A stretch of 64,000 bases of DNA from Medicago truncatula (lineage: Eukaryota > Streptophyta > Magnoliopsida > Fabales > Fabaceae): contig NC_053044.1 of the NCBI RefSeq assembly GCF_003473485.1, positions 31,872,091-31,936,090 on the forward strand, in the 5' to 3' direction. Position 1 is the first letter of the stretch, and every line of letters begins with the position of its first letter. Under the pieces are notes generated by a model. It had not been told where the DNA came from and did not search any database. It saw only the letters and a list, made by a program, of their open reading frames with translations. The position numbers and the translations under genes were made by a program. This document shows, piece after piece, positions 44,463 through 55,753 of this stretch.

Positions 44463-44593
44463 AATATCAACATAATGTATTGTTTCTATTGATTTTTTTT
44501 ATGTAGATTAGTGAAATGAAAAATTAAAGTAGATGAGAATAAATTATTTTTCTATATTTATACCATAATACATTGTTTTTTTTGTTCTAGTAG

Positions 44594-44712
44594 CCTAGTG
44601 GCTAGAACTCACAAAATTAAATGTGGAGAATTGGGGTGTCCGGGATTCGATCCCCGGCCCCTGCATAAATTATACAATGTGCCTATCAACTGAGCTAAAT
44701 TCATGGGGACTG
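44594..44712 (-). mobile_element. tRNA-derived SINE
   Basis: Read on the minus strand from about 44712: ccatgaatttagctcagttg (A box region), tgcaggggccgggg, then gatcgaatcccgg (B box), then cacatttaattttgtgag. The sequence resembles a tRNA only in its promoter boxes; it cannot fold into a proper acceptor stem, so it is a SINE, not a tRNA gene. Confidence 0.65.
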
Positions 44713-44719
44713 TTTTTTT

Positions 44720-45930
44720 CCTATATTTAAGGAAATTGAGAAATAAGGAGAAGAAAGAGTTAACAAATTGATTTTATATTTTGAAAATTATCATTAAGCA
44801 CATAAAATTAAGGTGGTCATGAGTTTAAGAAAGGACAATTATAAAAATTTGTTGTAGTACAATTTTTATATAATGTCAGTAGATTAATGGAGGAATGATG
44901 ATATGAAAATCAATGATGACTTTTATGATTAGGTGGGATTAGAAATTTTATTTGTTTATAATAACTTGAAACATTGACGTTGAGAAGAATCAAATCTTAA
45001 AATGGTAAAAGAAATAAAATGAATGTAGATTTTATCAAATTATCCTTATTAACGATTACTGTATTTTCATTATCATCTGTGCAAGTCGAAAAATAGTAAC
45101 TTTGAGAGTAGAGATGAGAATAGATTGGAACAAATTAGACTTTGCAAAACCCTAGCCCGGTAACAAGTCCAAGGCCAGGGAATAGAATGTAGCCTATCAT
45201 ATGCTTATTTTTAGATCTGAGTCTTTTGCCTTTTTAAGACATAACATGTTAGTCTACGTAAAATCACATTTCATATTGAAATGTTTAAATAAGTAATTTG
45301 AAATATTTTTACATAATTTTATATAATGAAATTAAACTTTATATATGAAATGTCATTTTAGATAATTTGATTTTATATGATATCATATTTTGATTCTAGT
45401 TAATAATAATAATAATAAGGTAAATGCTAATAAGTGCCCTTCAAAAGTCTAACGAGAAAACTTTATCTCAGGAATTGTACATGTATTACATTGAAACTTA
45501 AAAAATTGACTTATATTTCATTAAACTCGTCAAATATGTTCTTTTTTATCTTCCTAACAAGTGTCCTTATGATACTTCTTAGCATAACCCTAATAATAAT
45601 AAGCTTAAATTACAAAAAGTGTTAATTTTTTAAATCTAAAATACAAAATCTAAATTATAAATAAAGATAAAAAAAATTAATTACATTTTCTTAATTAAAC
45701 CAAGATGACAAGAGGACGACCGTCCCAAGCAAAAAAAAGTTCAAAATTGGGCCCCAAATAAAGTTGGGGTCCATTATCCTCATAAAAAACAATACTTAAA
45801 AGTTTATATCTTTGTTGGCCAATTTAGAATTTATCATGTGGTGTTACTAAAGGGAATTCAAATCTCTAATTTGCAACAAATTGATCAGATGGTATTATGC
45901 TATAAAGGACAAGGGCGAGCACATTCTAAT
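44720..45930. other. AT-rich intergenic sequence, no gene seen
   Basis: No exon or transposon terminus was recognised. A short (aat)n microsatellite lies near 45402. Confidence 0.4.
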
Positions 45931-45937
45931 TTTGGTA

Positions 45938-46410
45938 TATGAAAATCCAAACCAGATTATGACAATGATGCTGTTCTAGATGGTAATTGATCGAAGATTT
46001 ATATATTTATTTTTTTGCGAAGATATTAGTACACTTCAAAGCAAACAAAATGTAAGCCTTGCTTTGGCTAGATTTCAATTGCATGATTCTGGTTGAGACA
46101 TAATTGTAGGTCTGATGATGTGCATACAAGGGAAGTTACGTTTCACTGAACCTAGAATTCTTACATGTCATAAACAATATTTACTGTTTTTCAATTTTAC
46201 CTTGTGAACTCATTAGTTTCCTCTGTTCGTTTGAGAAAAATCCAAACTGGATAGTGACAATAACGGTGTTTCTAAATAGTATCTGATCGAATCAAAGCAT
46301 TCTGACCCAACTTTTTTTGCTAAGAGATTACTACAATTAAATGCAAACAAAATGAAGGCATTGCTTTGCTAGACTGCAATTGTAAGGTTTTGGTTGATAT
46401 ATAAATGTAT
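45938..46410. repeat. Diverged tandem duplication of about 290 bp downstream of the NLR fragment
   Basis: The segment at 45941 (aaaatccaaaccagattatg...) matches that at 46236 (aaaatccaaactggatagtg...), including agcaaacaaaatg..gc.ttgctttg..tag. Many substitutions show that the duplication is old. It lies in the 3' flank of the gene on the minus strand. Confidence 0.6.
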
Positions 46411-46484
46411 GTTCGAGCAATAAATAAAATATTCAAGGATAAAGAAAATCAGGGAACTGCTAGAATGCAACGAAAAAAAATAGT

Positions 46485-49427
46485 TTAATAACCAATAGGA
46501 TCACTTAAAGCACCCCGAGTTTGTAAAATTTGTGCCTCTTGTTGAGTGATGCTCTGCAAAACAGCTTCAGAGGAAGCCAATTGATGCTTAAGATCCTTCA
46601 CATGTTGCGTCAAGATGTGTTTTGAGTCCAACAATTTTTGCAATGCATCTTGAGAGACTTGTGAACCAGGAAACAAAGCGCGCTTTTCCACATCATCCAA
46701 CCATTTCTTATCAAAACCACATTTGCGCACATCTTGTAGTAACTCAACAAATTCAGAGTGGCTTGAACCTAACACATCCAACACACTATGAGTTTGGAGG
46801 AATTTCAATAGCTCAGCTAGGCAATTGTAGGCATAACCCTTGTATCTGTTACTCAATGAAGTGTCCTTCAAACGAACAGAAGGATGTTTAACAAAGAAAT
46901 CAGTCAACAAAGACAAGTTCTCATAATCCAAATGCTTCTTGGAGAGTAGTTGCTCAAGCTCCCTCTTGACAAGCGAAGAAGAACTTAAATCTTCTACATT
47001 TTGAGAAGGGTCTTCTGAAAGTTAAGGGAAGAATAATTAGTTCACTTTGAGCACCAAATAAAGTTTTTAAAAATAAAATGCTGGGATAAAATATTTACCT
47101 TTGGATAGCATTGAAGGAGTTTGAAATTCTTGAGGCGAAGGAATGATAGGAGAGAGCTTAGATTTTGGAACTTTAAATTCAACATCCTTAGAAGATGGTT
47201 CCTCAATAATAGAGGTTATTTTTATGACAACGTCGTCATTTAGAGAAACTGAACAAAAGGTGTGAGAGAAGAGAGTTAAATTTCAAAATGAAAAGGGTGA
47301 TGAGGTAACTTAAGAAAATAATATTGATCCAAAGAGTCTTCACCTTGATCATCAATAATGTTACTAGTTTCCTGCAAGTTATTAACATCAACATCTTGAG
47401 TGGTAAGAGGCTTTGTTATGGCAGCAATAGGAGGAGAAGTGATGGCTATTTGTCCATCGTCATATTCCTACACAAATTCAAATAAACAAATGATATCATC
47501 ATGAAGTCCTTAATATATTTTTTTGGGTCTTGTCAGTCGGTGTCCCTGTGACACTTGTTAAAAACTAAAAGTAAAAAGAAAGTCAAATTTTGCATTAAAA
47601 AGAACATTTTTTTTCAACTTTCAAAAAGTAGAATACATAATTTTCAAGACAATATTCCCGTTTATATTTCCTTAATCTTTGGTTCTTTTAGCTTTTTGAA
47701 GGCTTTGTTAAATAAAATATACTCACCTGTGAAGATGTTTTCTCCTTAGAAGTACATAATGGACCTGATGTAGTTCCTTTTTCAACACTTATTTCACTAA
47801 CCTGCTTAAAATTGAAAAGATGTTTAAGATTGTAGTATAATTCAATTCCTGCATTGACAAAGTGTCAAAAAGAATGCTAGCAAAAATGAGGGAAATGCCT
47901 TTTGTTTAGCTTTATATGCACAATGCGGTTGTAGGATATTACATGATTTACCTGAGAAGGTTTGACGGCAATATCAGTTTCTCCAAGTGGACGTTGTTGC
48001 TGCATCGATTTTTCATTCATCAACTCCTGTAACAAGAACATAAGCATTAATGATCAAATATTAATTACATCCATTAAATATCTAATGGAATTTGACATGG
48101 CCTGCAAATTACATCTGGATTTGTTGGTATTTCTAAACCAGGAACATTTTCGACAAGTTCATGCTCTGTCTCTGGTGTTAGTTTTGTTTTCTTTGGAGAA
48201 GTCAACTCGTGTTCTGATGATGCTTTAACTTCAACCCCAGCTTCAAAATCTTTTGTGGTTTGTGGACTAGGATTTTCATTACCACTATCGTGGCCTTCAG
48301 TCTCTTTTTGTAATTGTCGAAACAGAGTTTCCAACAATTCAGAATCTACAACAAAATATTAAAGAGATTAGCAATATAATATAGTAATTCAAGCATAATA
48401 ATAAAGATGCAGAAAACTGTTTATCTATCAACCTAATAATTAATGTCTTACCACTTTTATATTTTGTATAATATTAAAGCTTCTATTAGATAGGTCGACA
48501 CTCCACGAGCCCTTATGCATGCATACCTCATACCGTTACTTTAGAAGATTCAATTGTTTATAAATTGAGAGAAATATATATATTTAGAGATGAATTTTAA
48601 AGAAAATCCAACCATAAATCTATTCCACGGTATATTTTTGCTGCTGTAAATATAAATGCATGACATTTAATTATTTACAACCATCATGTATAATAGTTTA
48701 AAAAAAATATTGGATAGAGTGTGTACCGTAGCCAAGACCCAAACGATGAATTTCATTATAGAAGTCTGGTGTTGATGCTGAAGCCAGAGATAGTTTTTGA
48801 CAATTCTGTATGAAACGGTATTTTACAGCTTGAAATTGAATTCCCTGGGCATGACTGAGTCTTGGTAGATTTTCAAATACTACAAATTTTAGATTTGGAA
48901 TCTCCATTTTGTGATCATCACCTTCACTTGCAGATATTTCCTCTAGCTCATCTGCTTCTCTTATCACTAGACACTTTAGCTCAGGAAGCTCTTTACATAT
49001 GGAGATTGGAAACACATATTTCAACTTGTTGCACTTTACTACAGCAAGAGATTGTAGCTTTGGGAAGCATATCTTTGTTGTATTCTCCAAATCATCTTCA
49101 ATGATATGCTTCAACTCATTGCACTCTTCAATTGTCATATAATACAACTGTGGTAGACACCTTATTACAGAAGTGGAGAAAACAATTTTCAATTTTTCAC
49201 ATTGCTTGATTTTTAATTCTGTAAGATTTTGAAGGGAAAACGAATTGTTGGGACCCACAAAAAGGCATGTCATCATAGGCAGGAACATCCAAATCAATGT
49301 ATTTCAAAGCTAAGTTCATTTGCTGTTCATTTATTTCATTCAGACAAAAGATACTTTCTACTTTGGAGTTATTCTTTACAATGAGTCTCTCCAAAGCGAG
49401 AAAATTATCCATATTCCCACTAGATTG
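46485..49427 (-). pseudogene. NLR-type disease-resistance gene fragment: LRR region and C-terminal extension
   Basis: The C-terminal half of a CC-NB-LRR gene. Exons on the minus strand: 49427-48727, 48345-48113, 48026-47952, 47801-47727, 47467-47344, 47248-47099 and 47014-46485, all with GT-AG introns. The first encodes irregular LRRs (NLTELKIKQCEKLKIVFSTS, LPQLYYMTIEECNELKHII, and so on), as in the RPS2/Rpp4 group. One extra base near 49283-49290 shifts its frame between IDLDV and MMTCLFVGP. From there to the stop the frame is open across all exons. The extension is hydrophilic and Ser/Pro-rich, followed by a helical domain (LLKFLQTHSVLDVLGSS, GFDKKWLDDVEKR) and a coiled coil of about 40 residues, a tail I recall from Medicago LRR proteins. 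No NB-ARC or coiled-coil N-terminus is found upstream; a LINE lies there. Confidence 0.75.
47523..47725. mobile_element. Possible small MITE in an intron of the NLR fragment
   Basis: The sequence gggtcttgtcagtcggtgtc resembles the left end of the MITE at 10710 (gggtcttgttaacgagtgct). A matching right end was not confirmed, so this is tentative. Confidence 0.25.
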
Positions 49428-50198
49428 CTGCAATAAATGAATGGGAAATAAACACATGTATAAAATAAGAATAACAAAGTGCTGTAATTACAATAGAGAT
49501 GATAAAAAGCTATGGAGATATTTTATATACTACTGTAACAATATTACATTATAAAAAAACTTCCCACTAAAATTTATTTAATTTTTTATTTGGATTAAAT
49601 AATTACATTATTATGCAAAAAGAAAGTATTACATTATATAATTAATATTGTTATTTAATTTTGAACACTCCAACCCTTCTGTGTTTCAATCTGCTATCCT
49701 TTCCTCCATTCCCTAAAAAAAAACTCATATCCTTCCTTCATACGTTCCTCCATTGAATCAACGCCGACATTCACATTTTCGTATTAGTTGCAGACAAGGA
49801 CGAAGGGCTTCATAATCATAACCATGGGTAGCATTGTCTACCCCAAAAGAAAATTATATTGAAAACAATTAACATAGTTTTATATGTGGCTATTCCATTA
49901 ATGTATTATTTAATTACTCCAAACAATTTTGTTGGTTTAAAGAGGGATGATATTAAAAAAAATATTGATAATTTATTTAGTTTAGTATCAATTGTGGATA
50001 AATCTGACTTCTTAAAATTCATACATCTCAACTTTTATAGATAACTATTATTAGCTTTTATTTTCTTCCTTGCCGTTTCGTTAAAGATTAGCAAGTTCAA
50101 AATTTACTATATAAATTACACATTAGTGGCGGTACATTATTGAGTACCTAATATAATATGTAGTTTTCACACCTAGAAATCATTCATACATAGAATAC
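49428..50198. other. Intergenic sequence between the NLR fragment and the LINE
   Basis: Searched for the missing NB-ARC motifs (P-loop GxGGxGKT, GLPLA, MHD) on the minus strand; none is visible. AT-rich. Confidence 0.45.
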
Positions 50199-50646
50199 TT
50201 TTTTTTTTTGGATAAGCCAGGAGAAAGGACATGTATCAAGAGAAAGCACCGACATCCCAACTAGGTTGACATCCTGGAGAGAATCTCCACCGTCTACCGC
50301 CAAACTCAAAATTTTATTAAAAAAAGGGTAAAAATATGTACAAGAGGGGGGGACTAGGCCAAAACGCTCGAAACAAAGAAAAAAAAAGGAAGAAATAAAA
50401 CGAACTACAGATTAATGGGAAGGGAAAGCCGTCAACCAAATGAGCCCACGGCGTGACAAAAGTTACCTTCTCTAAAAATTTGTGACGAAATGTTGTGCAC
50501 ACCAAGACTACAAGCATTATGCCATATGTTACGCAACAATACCAGAGAGGAATTTTTTAAGACCAACATGGCACTAATCAAATCGCTCTCTAACCAAATA
50601 TGGTTCCACCCATTTTGAGCAGCTCAGACATTCCAATAAAAGAAAT

Positions 50647-52434
50647 TCATTGAGGAGATGATGGCCCCCTAGCACGGGTATGATACAACCGCTTACCATC
50701 AAGAAGTTTCTTTTTAAGATTTTGCTTTTGCTTTCTCGTCAAAACATGAGTGAATGGCACTTCTTCTGTTCTTCTCTTATCATAGTCTTTAATACGCTGC
50801 CATAGATCCAAGTCATGCTGAATTCTTGGATTAATATGTTTCTCTGGGGCTGTTTCACTGACATTTTCAGCCAATGAGGCAGCCACAACCGGATCAGAAA
50901 AAGGGGGCTGCATTGTTGCGAAGCTGGCATCAAAAGCTGCATCTTCGTGGGACACATTGCCAGCCAACGGGGCATTCACAACCGGTGCAAAATCTGTCAA
51001 AGGAGGCTGCATTGTTGCAATAGCAGAAACAACTACATCTTCGTGGGACACATTTCCAGCCAATGTGGCATTCACAACCGGCGCAGAATCTGTCAAAGGG
51101 GGCTGCATTGTTGCGGAACCGGCAGCAACAACTGCATCTTCGTGAGCCGCTGCCACAACTTGAGGGGACACCATGGTGTTTGCTTGTGAAGACGTGATCT
51201 GAGTGACCAAAGTCACCCCCTTGATAAGGGACAAAACATTACCATCCAACTCTTCATGCATGTCAACATGCTCAATAGTGTAAATAGGCGGAACCGAAAC
51301 AACCAGACTCTTTGGAACGACAACATTCTGAGTTTCTTGAAGAATTCTCTCCTCGTCAAATATTTGCACATCATCGTGCACTGCCTCTGATGCCAATTCT
51401 AACACAGGGATGTCCGAATGAGGAAACACCCTAGAGGAATCACGTTTGAAACATTTTGCAAAGCAAAACTAAAAGAACTTGCTGCGACATCTTTATTTGG
51501 AACTGGTTGTGCAACATTCTCATCAATAGTGACAGCTACTGGTGCGGTTTCAACAACCACATATTTGAACATACTGGAGGAAGAAGCTCCCTTTGAACCA
51601 CGGGGATGAAGAGTAGGTTTGTTATTTGGCTTAGTTACTTGTTTTTTCCCACGCTCCACATCCTTAGCGGCATCCGGGTGCAACCATTTGCACGTCGTAA
51701 CATTATGTCCAATGACATAATAGTGATGATAGAAAAACGGCCGTCGTTCATATTGGACTTCCACGTTAAAGGCGAAACCCTCCCGTTCAACGATAATCTC
51801 ATCATAAACCCTCTTTGACAAGTCAATGTCCACCAGAATTCGTGCATAATGTCTGAAGGCCCTATTACGTGTCGGGGGCGTCGAGAGAAATTGGGGTACC
51901 CACGGCGCTACCTATTTCTTTCAACGTTCTCTCACGCCAATATTCTTGAGGCAGCTCAACAAGCCTAATCCATATTGAAGCATGAGTCTGTTTATGAGAG
52001 TTGTAGCTAAAGTCTTTCGTCCATTAAGAGAGACGAAGGAGACCCGAATGTAGTGAAACAGAGCCAGCCGCCCAAATGTTACTTAAATCAATCAGGATGC
52101 TCAAACATAAAATCATAATATCCTCTACCAAGCGAAACCATCGTCCATTGGTGAACCATCTTCCAAAACTTGCCAAATTTAGAAGCCAAATCACGAGCTG
52201 TGTAAGGTTTATCGCCTTTATTCAAGGTCAGCCGTCCTCGTAGTGCATATTGACATTCTGCAAGACCCTTAGAATATTCATCCTGACCAATTCTAATGGA
52301 AAGAGCATCTCCCTTAATGCAAGGAACTGGATAGGGAGCCTCCTCCAATGGGGAAGAACGATGGCCTCCTAATGCCGCCATAAAGGATTTTGGAGGGACC
52401 GTAATCAGCTGTGCAGAGTCTGAAACAGCCAGAG
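50647..52434 (-). pseudogene. LINE ORF1 (DUF4283/zinc-knuckle type), 3' part
   Basis: A gag-like RNA-binding protein of plant LINEs. The part at 52381-52088 encodes the start of the DUF4283 domain (YALRGRLTLNKGDKPYTARDLA, WMxxxLGRGYYDFMFE). It is cut by a TGA after FEHPD. Shifted frames then encode SIWIRLVELPQEYWRE, and 51833-51399 encodes VDIDLSKRVYDEIIVEREG and a degenerate CCHC knuckle (IGHNVTTCKW). The section 51429-50647 is a low-complexity Ala/Val/Pro-rich tail containing three tandem repeats of about 33 residues (ATMQPPLTD...GNVSHEDA). It ends KLLDGKRLYHTRARG, common to the family. Broken by a stop and shifts. Confidence 0.75.
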
Positions 52435-54707
52435 TGTTATGGAAAATTATGAAAAGATATTCTCATTTCTCATCATGAAAAGTCTGATACAAGAAGTATT
52501 TATAGTGATACAAAAACTTAGAAACTAGCTAATACCAATGATACTATAAGCTAAGAATGGAAACAGATTGATCAAGTTATCTCACTAACAGTATTCCTAT
52601 CATTCTCTAATAGTCCCCCATAAGCTGGGACATGGTATATATCAAGCATTCCCAGATTGGACAGAAGAACATGAAAAGGTTGAGGAAGGAGAGGTTTAGT
52701 GAAGAAATATGCTAGTTGATCTTTTGAAGAAACTGGCAGAAGTTTCATGATTCCTGCTTGCATCTTTTCTCTGACCAGATGACAGTCAATTTCCAAATGC
52801 TTTGTCCTTTCATGAAAAACAGGGTTAGCAGCTATGTGTATGGCACTTTGATTGTCACAATACAGCACATGAGGTTTGATTAGAGAAACATGTAGATCCT
52901 TAAGAAGATAGAGGAGCCATTGAAGTTCACAAGTAGCAGCACCCAAAGCTCTGTATTCTGCTTTAGAAGAAGATCTAGAAACAGTTAATTGTTTCTTGGT
53001 TCTCCAGGAAATTAAAGATTTACCAAGATAAAAAAACATTGACCAGATATTGATCTTCTAGAATCAAGGCACCCTGCCCAATCAGCATCTGAGAAGCCTG
53101 AAATCATCATAGAAGAATCTCTGGGAAAGAAGAGGCCCTGACCAGGACACTTTTTCAAGTATCTTAGCACTCTAGTAGCTGCTTGAAAATGTTTCTCAGT
53201 GGGAGAAGAAAGGAATTGGCTGAGCTGCTAAGTGGCAAAAGTGATATCTGGTCTGGTATTGGTGAGATAGATCAGCCTACCAATTAATCTTCTATAAGAG
53301 GGAACATCAGAGTAAGGAGCACTGGAATCTTGATGCAGTTTACAAGAGGGCTCAGAAGGAGTTGAAACTGGTTTGGAAGCTAAATGACCTGAATCAGTGA
53401 GGAGATCCAGACAATATTTTTTCTGACAAACAGATATGCCTTGAGAAGAGTGAGCAACCTCTAAACCAAGAAAATATTTCAATTGGCCCAAGTCCTTAAT
53501 CTTGAAAGAGGAATGCAAAATATTTTTGAGATGTTGAAATTCATGTAGAGAGGTGCCAGCAAGTATCACATCATCAACATACACTAAAATTAGTGTGAAT
53601 GAAGTAGTAGTTTGTTTGATAAACAATGAATGGTCAGAATTGGATTGAGTATACTGATGATGAACAAGAAGTGAAGTGAGTTTTTCAGACCACTTTCTGC
53701 TTGCCTGTTTAAGACCATAAAGAGATTTCATGAGCTTGCAAACCTGATTTGGTTTGGAGGTTGTAACACCTTGAGGTACAATCATATAGACATCTTCCTG
53801 TAAGTCACCATGAAGGAATGCATTATTCACATCAAGCTGATGAATATGCCAATTGTTGATTGAGGCTAAAGCAATGATAGTTCTCACTGTAGTGAGCTTA
53901 GCCACAGGTGAATAAGTGTCAAAATAGTCAAGTCCTTCAATCTGATTGTAACCCTTGGCAACAAGTCTTGCCTTATATCTTTCAATAGTTCCATCTGCAT
54001 GATATTTGATTTTATATATCCACCTGCATCCTATAGGTTTGATGTCAGGTGGTAAATCCACCAGTTTCCAAGTACCAGTATTTTCAAGAGCTGTAAGTTC
54101 AGTTTGCATAGCCTGCTGCCAACAAGTATGTTTGTTTGCTTCATCATATGTAGTTGGCTCAGTATGAGAATCAATGGACAAGGAAAAAACACAATGAGAT
54201 GGAGACAAAACATTGTAAGACACAGAATCAGAGATAGGATACTTGACAGACAAATCAGAAGAAACATGACTGCAAACATAGTCTTGGAAGTGGGATGGTG
54301 GATGTGAAGTTCTGGATGATTTTCTGATAATAGGTGGTGTAGGAGATGTTGGTTCAGTATATGAAGGTTCAGGGTCAATAATGGGTGTAGGGAGTTGAGT
54401 AACAGGTATAGAATTACTTGTAGTGCAAGTATCAGATGAAAAATAATCCCAATTGGTGGAAAAATTGTTGTAACTAACTTTGTAACAAACTTTCTTCATG
54501 AAGATGAGAGAGAAAGGCTCTAGATACCATGTTATGGAAAATTATGAAAAGATATTCTCATTTCTCATCATGAAAAGTCTGATACAAGAAGTATTTATAG
54601 TGATACAAAAACTTAGAAACTAGCTAATACCAATGATACTATAAGCTAAGAATGGAAACAGATTGATCAAGTTATCTCACTAACAGTATTCCTATCATTC
54701 TCTAATA
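52435..54707 (-). mobile_element. Ty1/copia retroelement, internally deleted, with identical LTRs
   Basis: Two 178-bp direct repeats, 52435-52612 and 54530-54707, look identical. The 5-bp duplication cagag flanks the element at 52430-52434 and 54708-54712. On the minus strand the LTR runs TATTAG...CATAACA, so its ends are TA..CA rather than TG..CA. A primer-binding site like tggtatctagagcc (initiator tRNA-Met type) follows the 5' LTR and a purine tract (atgggggac) precedes the 3' LTR. The interior lacks gag, protease and integrase; it goes nearly straight to reverse transcriptase. Confidence 0.93.
52572..54499 (-). pseudogene. Copia pol remnant: reverse transcriptase and RNase H
   Basis: From 54499 an open frame of 423 codons encodes a linker, then the RVT_2 domain: WQQAMQTELTALENTGTW, GCRWIYKIKYHADGTIERYK, the QLDVNNAFLHGDL motif, SLYGLKQA and the catalytic LVYVDDVILAG. 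It ends at a TAG at about 53228 where a CAG codon is expected. After that the frame continues through the linker to about 53040, where a run of T carries a one-base shift. The RNase H part (53039-52572) keeps SRSSSKAEYRAL, LYCDNQSAIHIAANP and HERTKHLEIDCH. One nonsense codon and one shift make it inactive. Confidence 0.9.
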
Positions 54708-54712
54708 CAGAG

Positions 54713-54803
54713 AAGCAGCCGAAACAATCTGAGGAGAAGGAGTCTGTGAGGGAGCCGACGGCAGAGCAGCCAGAGCTGCCAATTCCGCTTGCCAATCAAA
54801 CAT
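54713..54803 (-). pseudogene. LINE ORF1, 5' part, separated by the Copia insertion
   Basis: The ATG at 54803 opens an Ala/Pro/Ser-rich segment (LAALAALPSAPSQTPSPQ) that stays in frame with the sequence on the far side of the Copia element if one copy of the cagag duplication is disregarded. This shows that the insertion interrupted ORF1 within its N-terminal region. Confidence 0.75.
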
Positions 54804-55120
54804 GGCAATGCCGGTGTGGAGGAACCAAGCAAGACGAAATAACAATTGGAATACATAAGCTAATTACGAAACAAGCTCACGATGCAAAGTGAAACAGCAC
54901 AGAACAAAGCAAGGTTATCCAAATTTGACAATGGAACAACCACGTAACTCCACCAGAATTCAATTTTGGAGATGAACCGTGAATTAACAAATCCAATTTT
55001 GGTGATAATTATGGTGGATCACAAAGAGACAAAATGTTAATGGAATGATATGAATTGGTATGAAATGATTGACACACATGAAATTTGAAGAACGACGCTC
55101 ATGCTAGAACCCTAGCAGAG

Positions 55121-55753
55121 AGCTCCCAAATTTAAGAAGTCATAAAAAAGTCACATCTTATAGAAGACTTCTTTCACTCTATTGCCTACACTTTCTTCTG
55201 TCCAAAATTTTTCGATCATATTGGAGTTCAAAGAAGTAATTCGTCAAGAGAAATATGTGTTAATGGCCGAAAATAAAGTTTGTCAAAAAGGATAGTGACA
55301 AGGCATAAAGTGATTTTTTTTTTGGAGAAATGTGAAAGGTCTCAACAACAAATGCAGATCGACAAAAAAAAAAGGCTAACAAAACATGACTATATGTACA
55401 GGCAATGACAAGTTCCTCCTATAAGTCCAAATAGTGGGAAACATGGCTATTTAAAATCAAAACACGTGTTGTATCAAGATCTCAATTCAACAAACTACTA
55501 GCCAACGAAGAATAAATGTGATGTGTGTGGCAACTCACAACACACGATCTACTAATAAATAGCTCAAGAGGTAATTGTCATGATCGTGGTCTTTCACTTA
55601 AGTGACAATCGCTTAGTTTCTCTTATCTATAAATAAGAGTTCTTACAAAGGTGGACCCACTATTTTTTCTAAAATTTAATATGGACGCATCTAATATGAA
55701 TCCGATTCAAAGGTGGACCCTACTTTTTTTAAGTAAATTATAATAAAATATTT
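55121..55753. other. Intergenic sequence, no gene seen
   Basis: Lies between the LINE and the Ogre-like LTR. No exon or element end was recognised. Confidence 0.4.

Larger units (their letters stand above)
50199..55120 (-). mobile_element. LINE (L1-type) with most of ORF2 deleted and a Copia insertion in ORF1
   Basis: On the minus strand: a 5' UTR from about 55120, ORF1 starting at 54803, a Copia insertion (52435-54707), the rest of ORF1 to 50647, the first few codons of ORF2 (NFFYWNV), then an abrupt jump to the RNase H end (WNHIWLESDLISAM...WHNAC), a 3' UTR and a short poly-A tail (T run at 50199-50209 on the plus strand). The endonuclease and reverse transcriptase are therefore missing. 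The 5' limit is approximate and no target-site duplication was confirmed. Confidence 0.8.

Noticed and set aside
44594..44712. Possible tRNA gene because of good A and B boxes
   Set aside because: No acceptor stem or anticodon arm can be formed; the sequence matches SINE fragments elsewhere in the window.
49428..50198. Missing NB-ARC part of the NLR gene
   Set aside because: No P-loop, kinase-2, GLPLA or MHD motif was visible in any minus frame.
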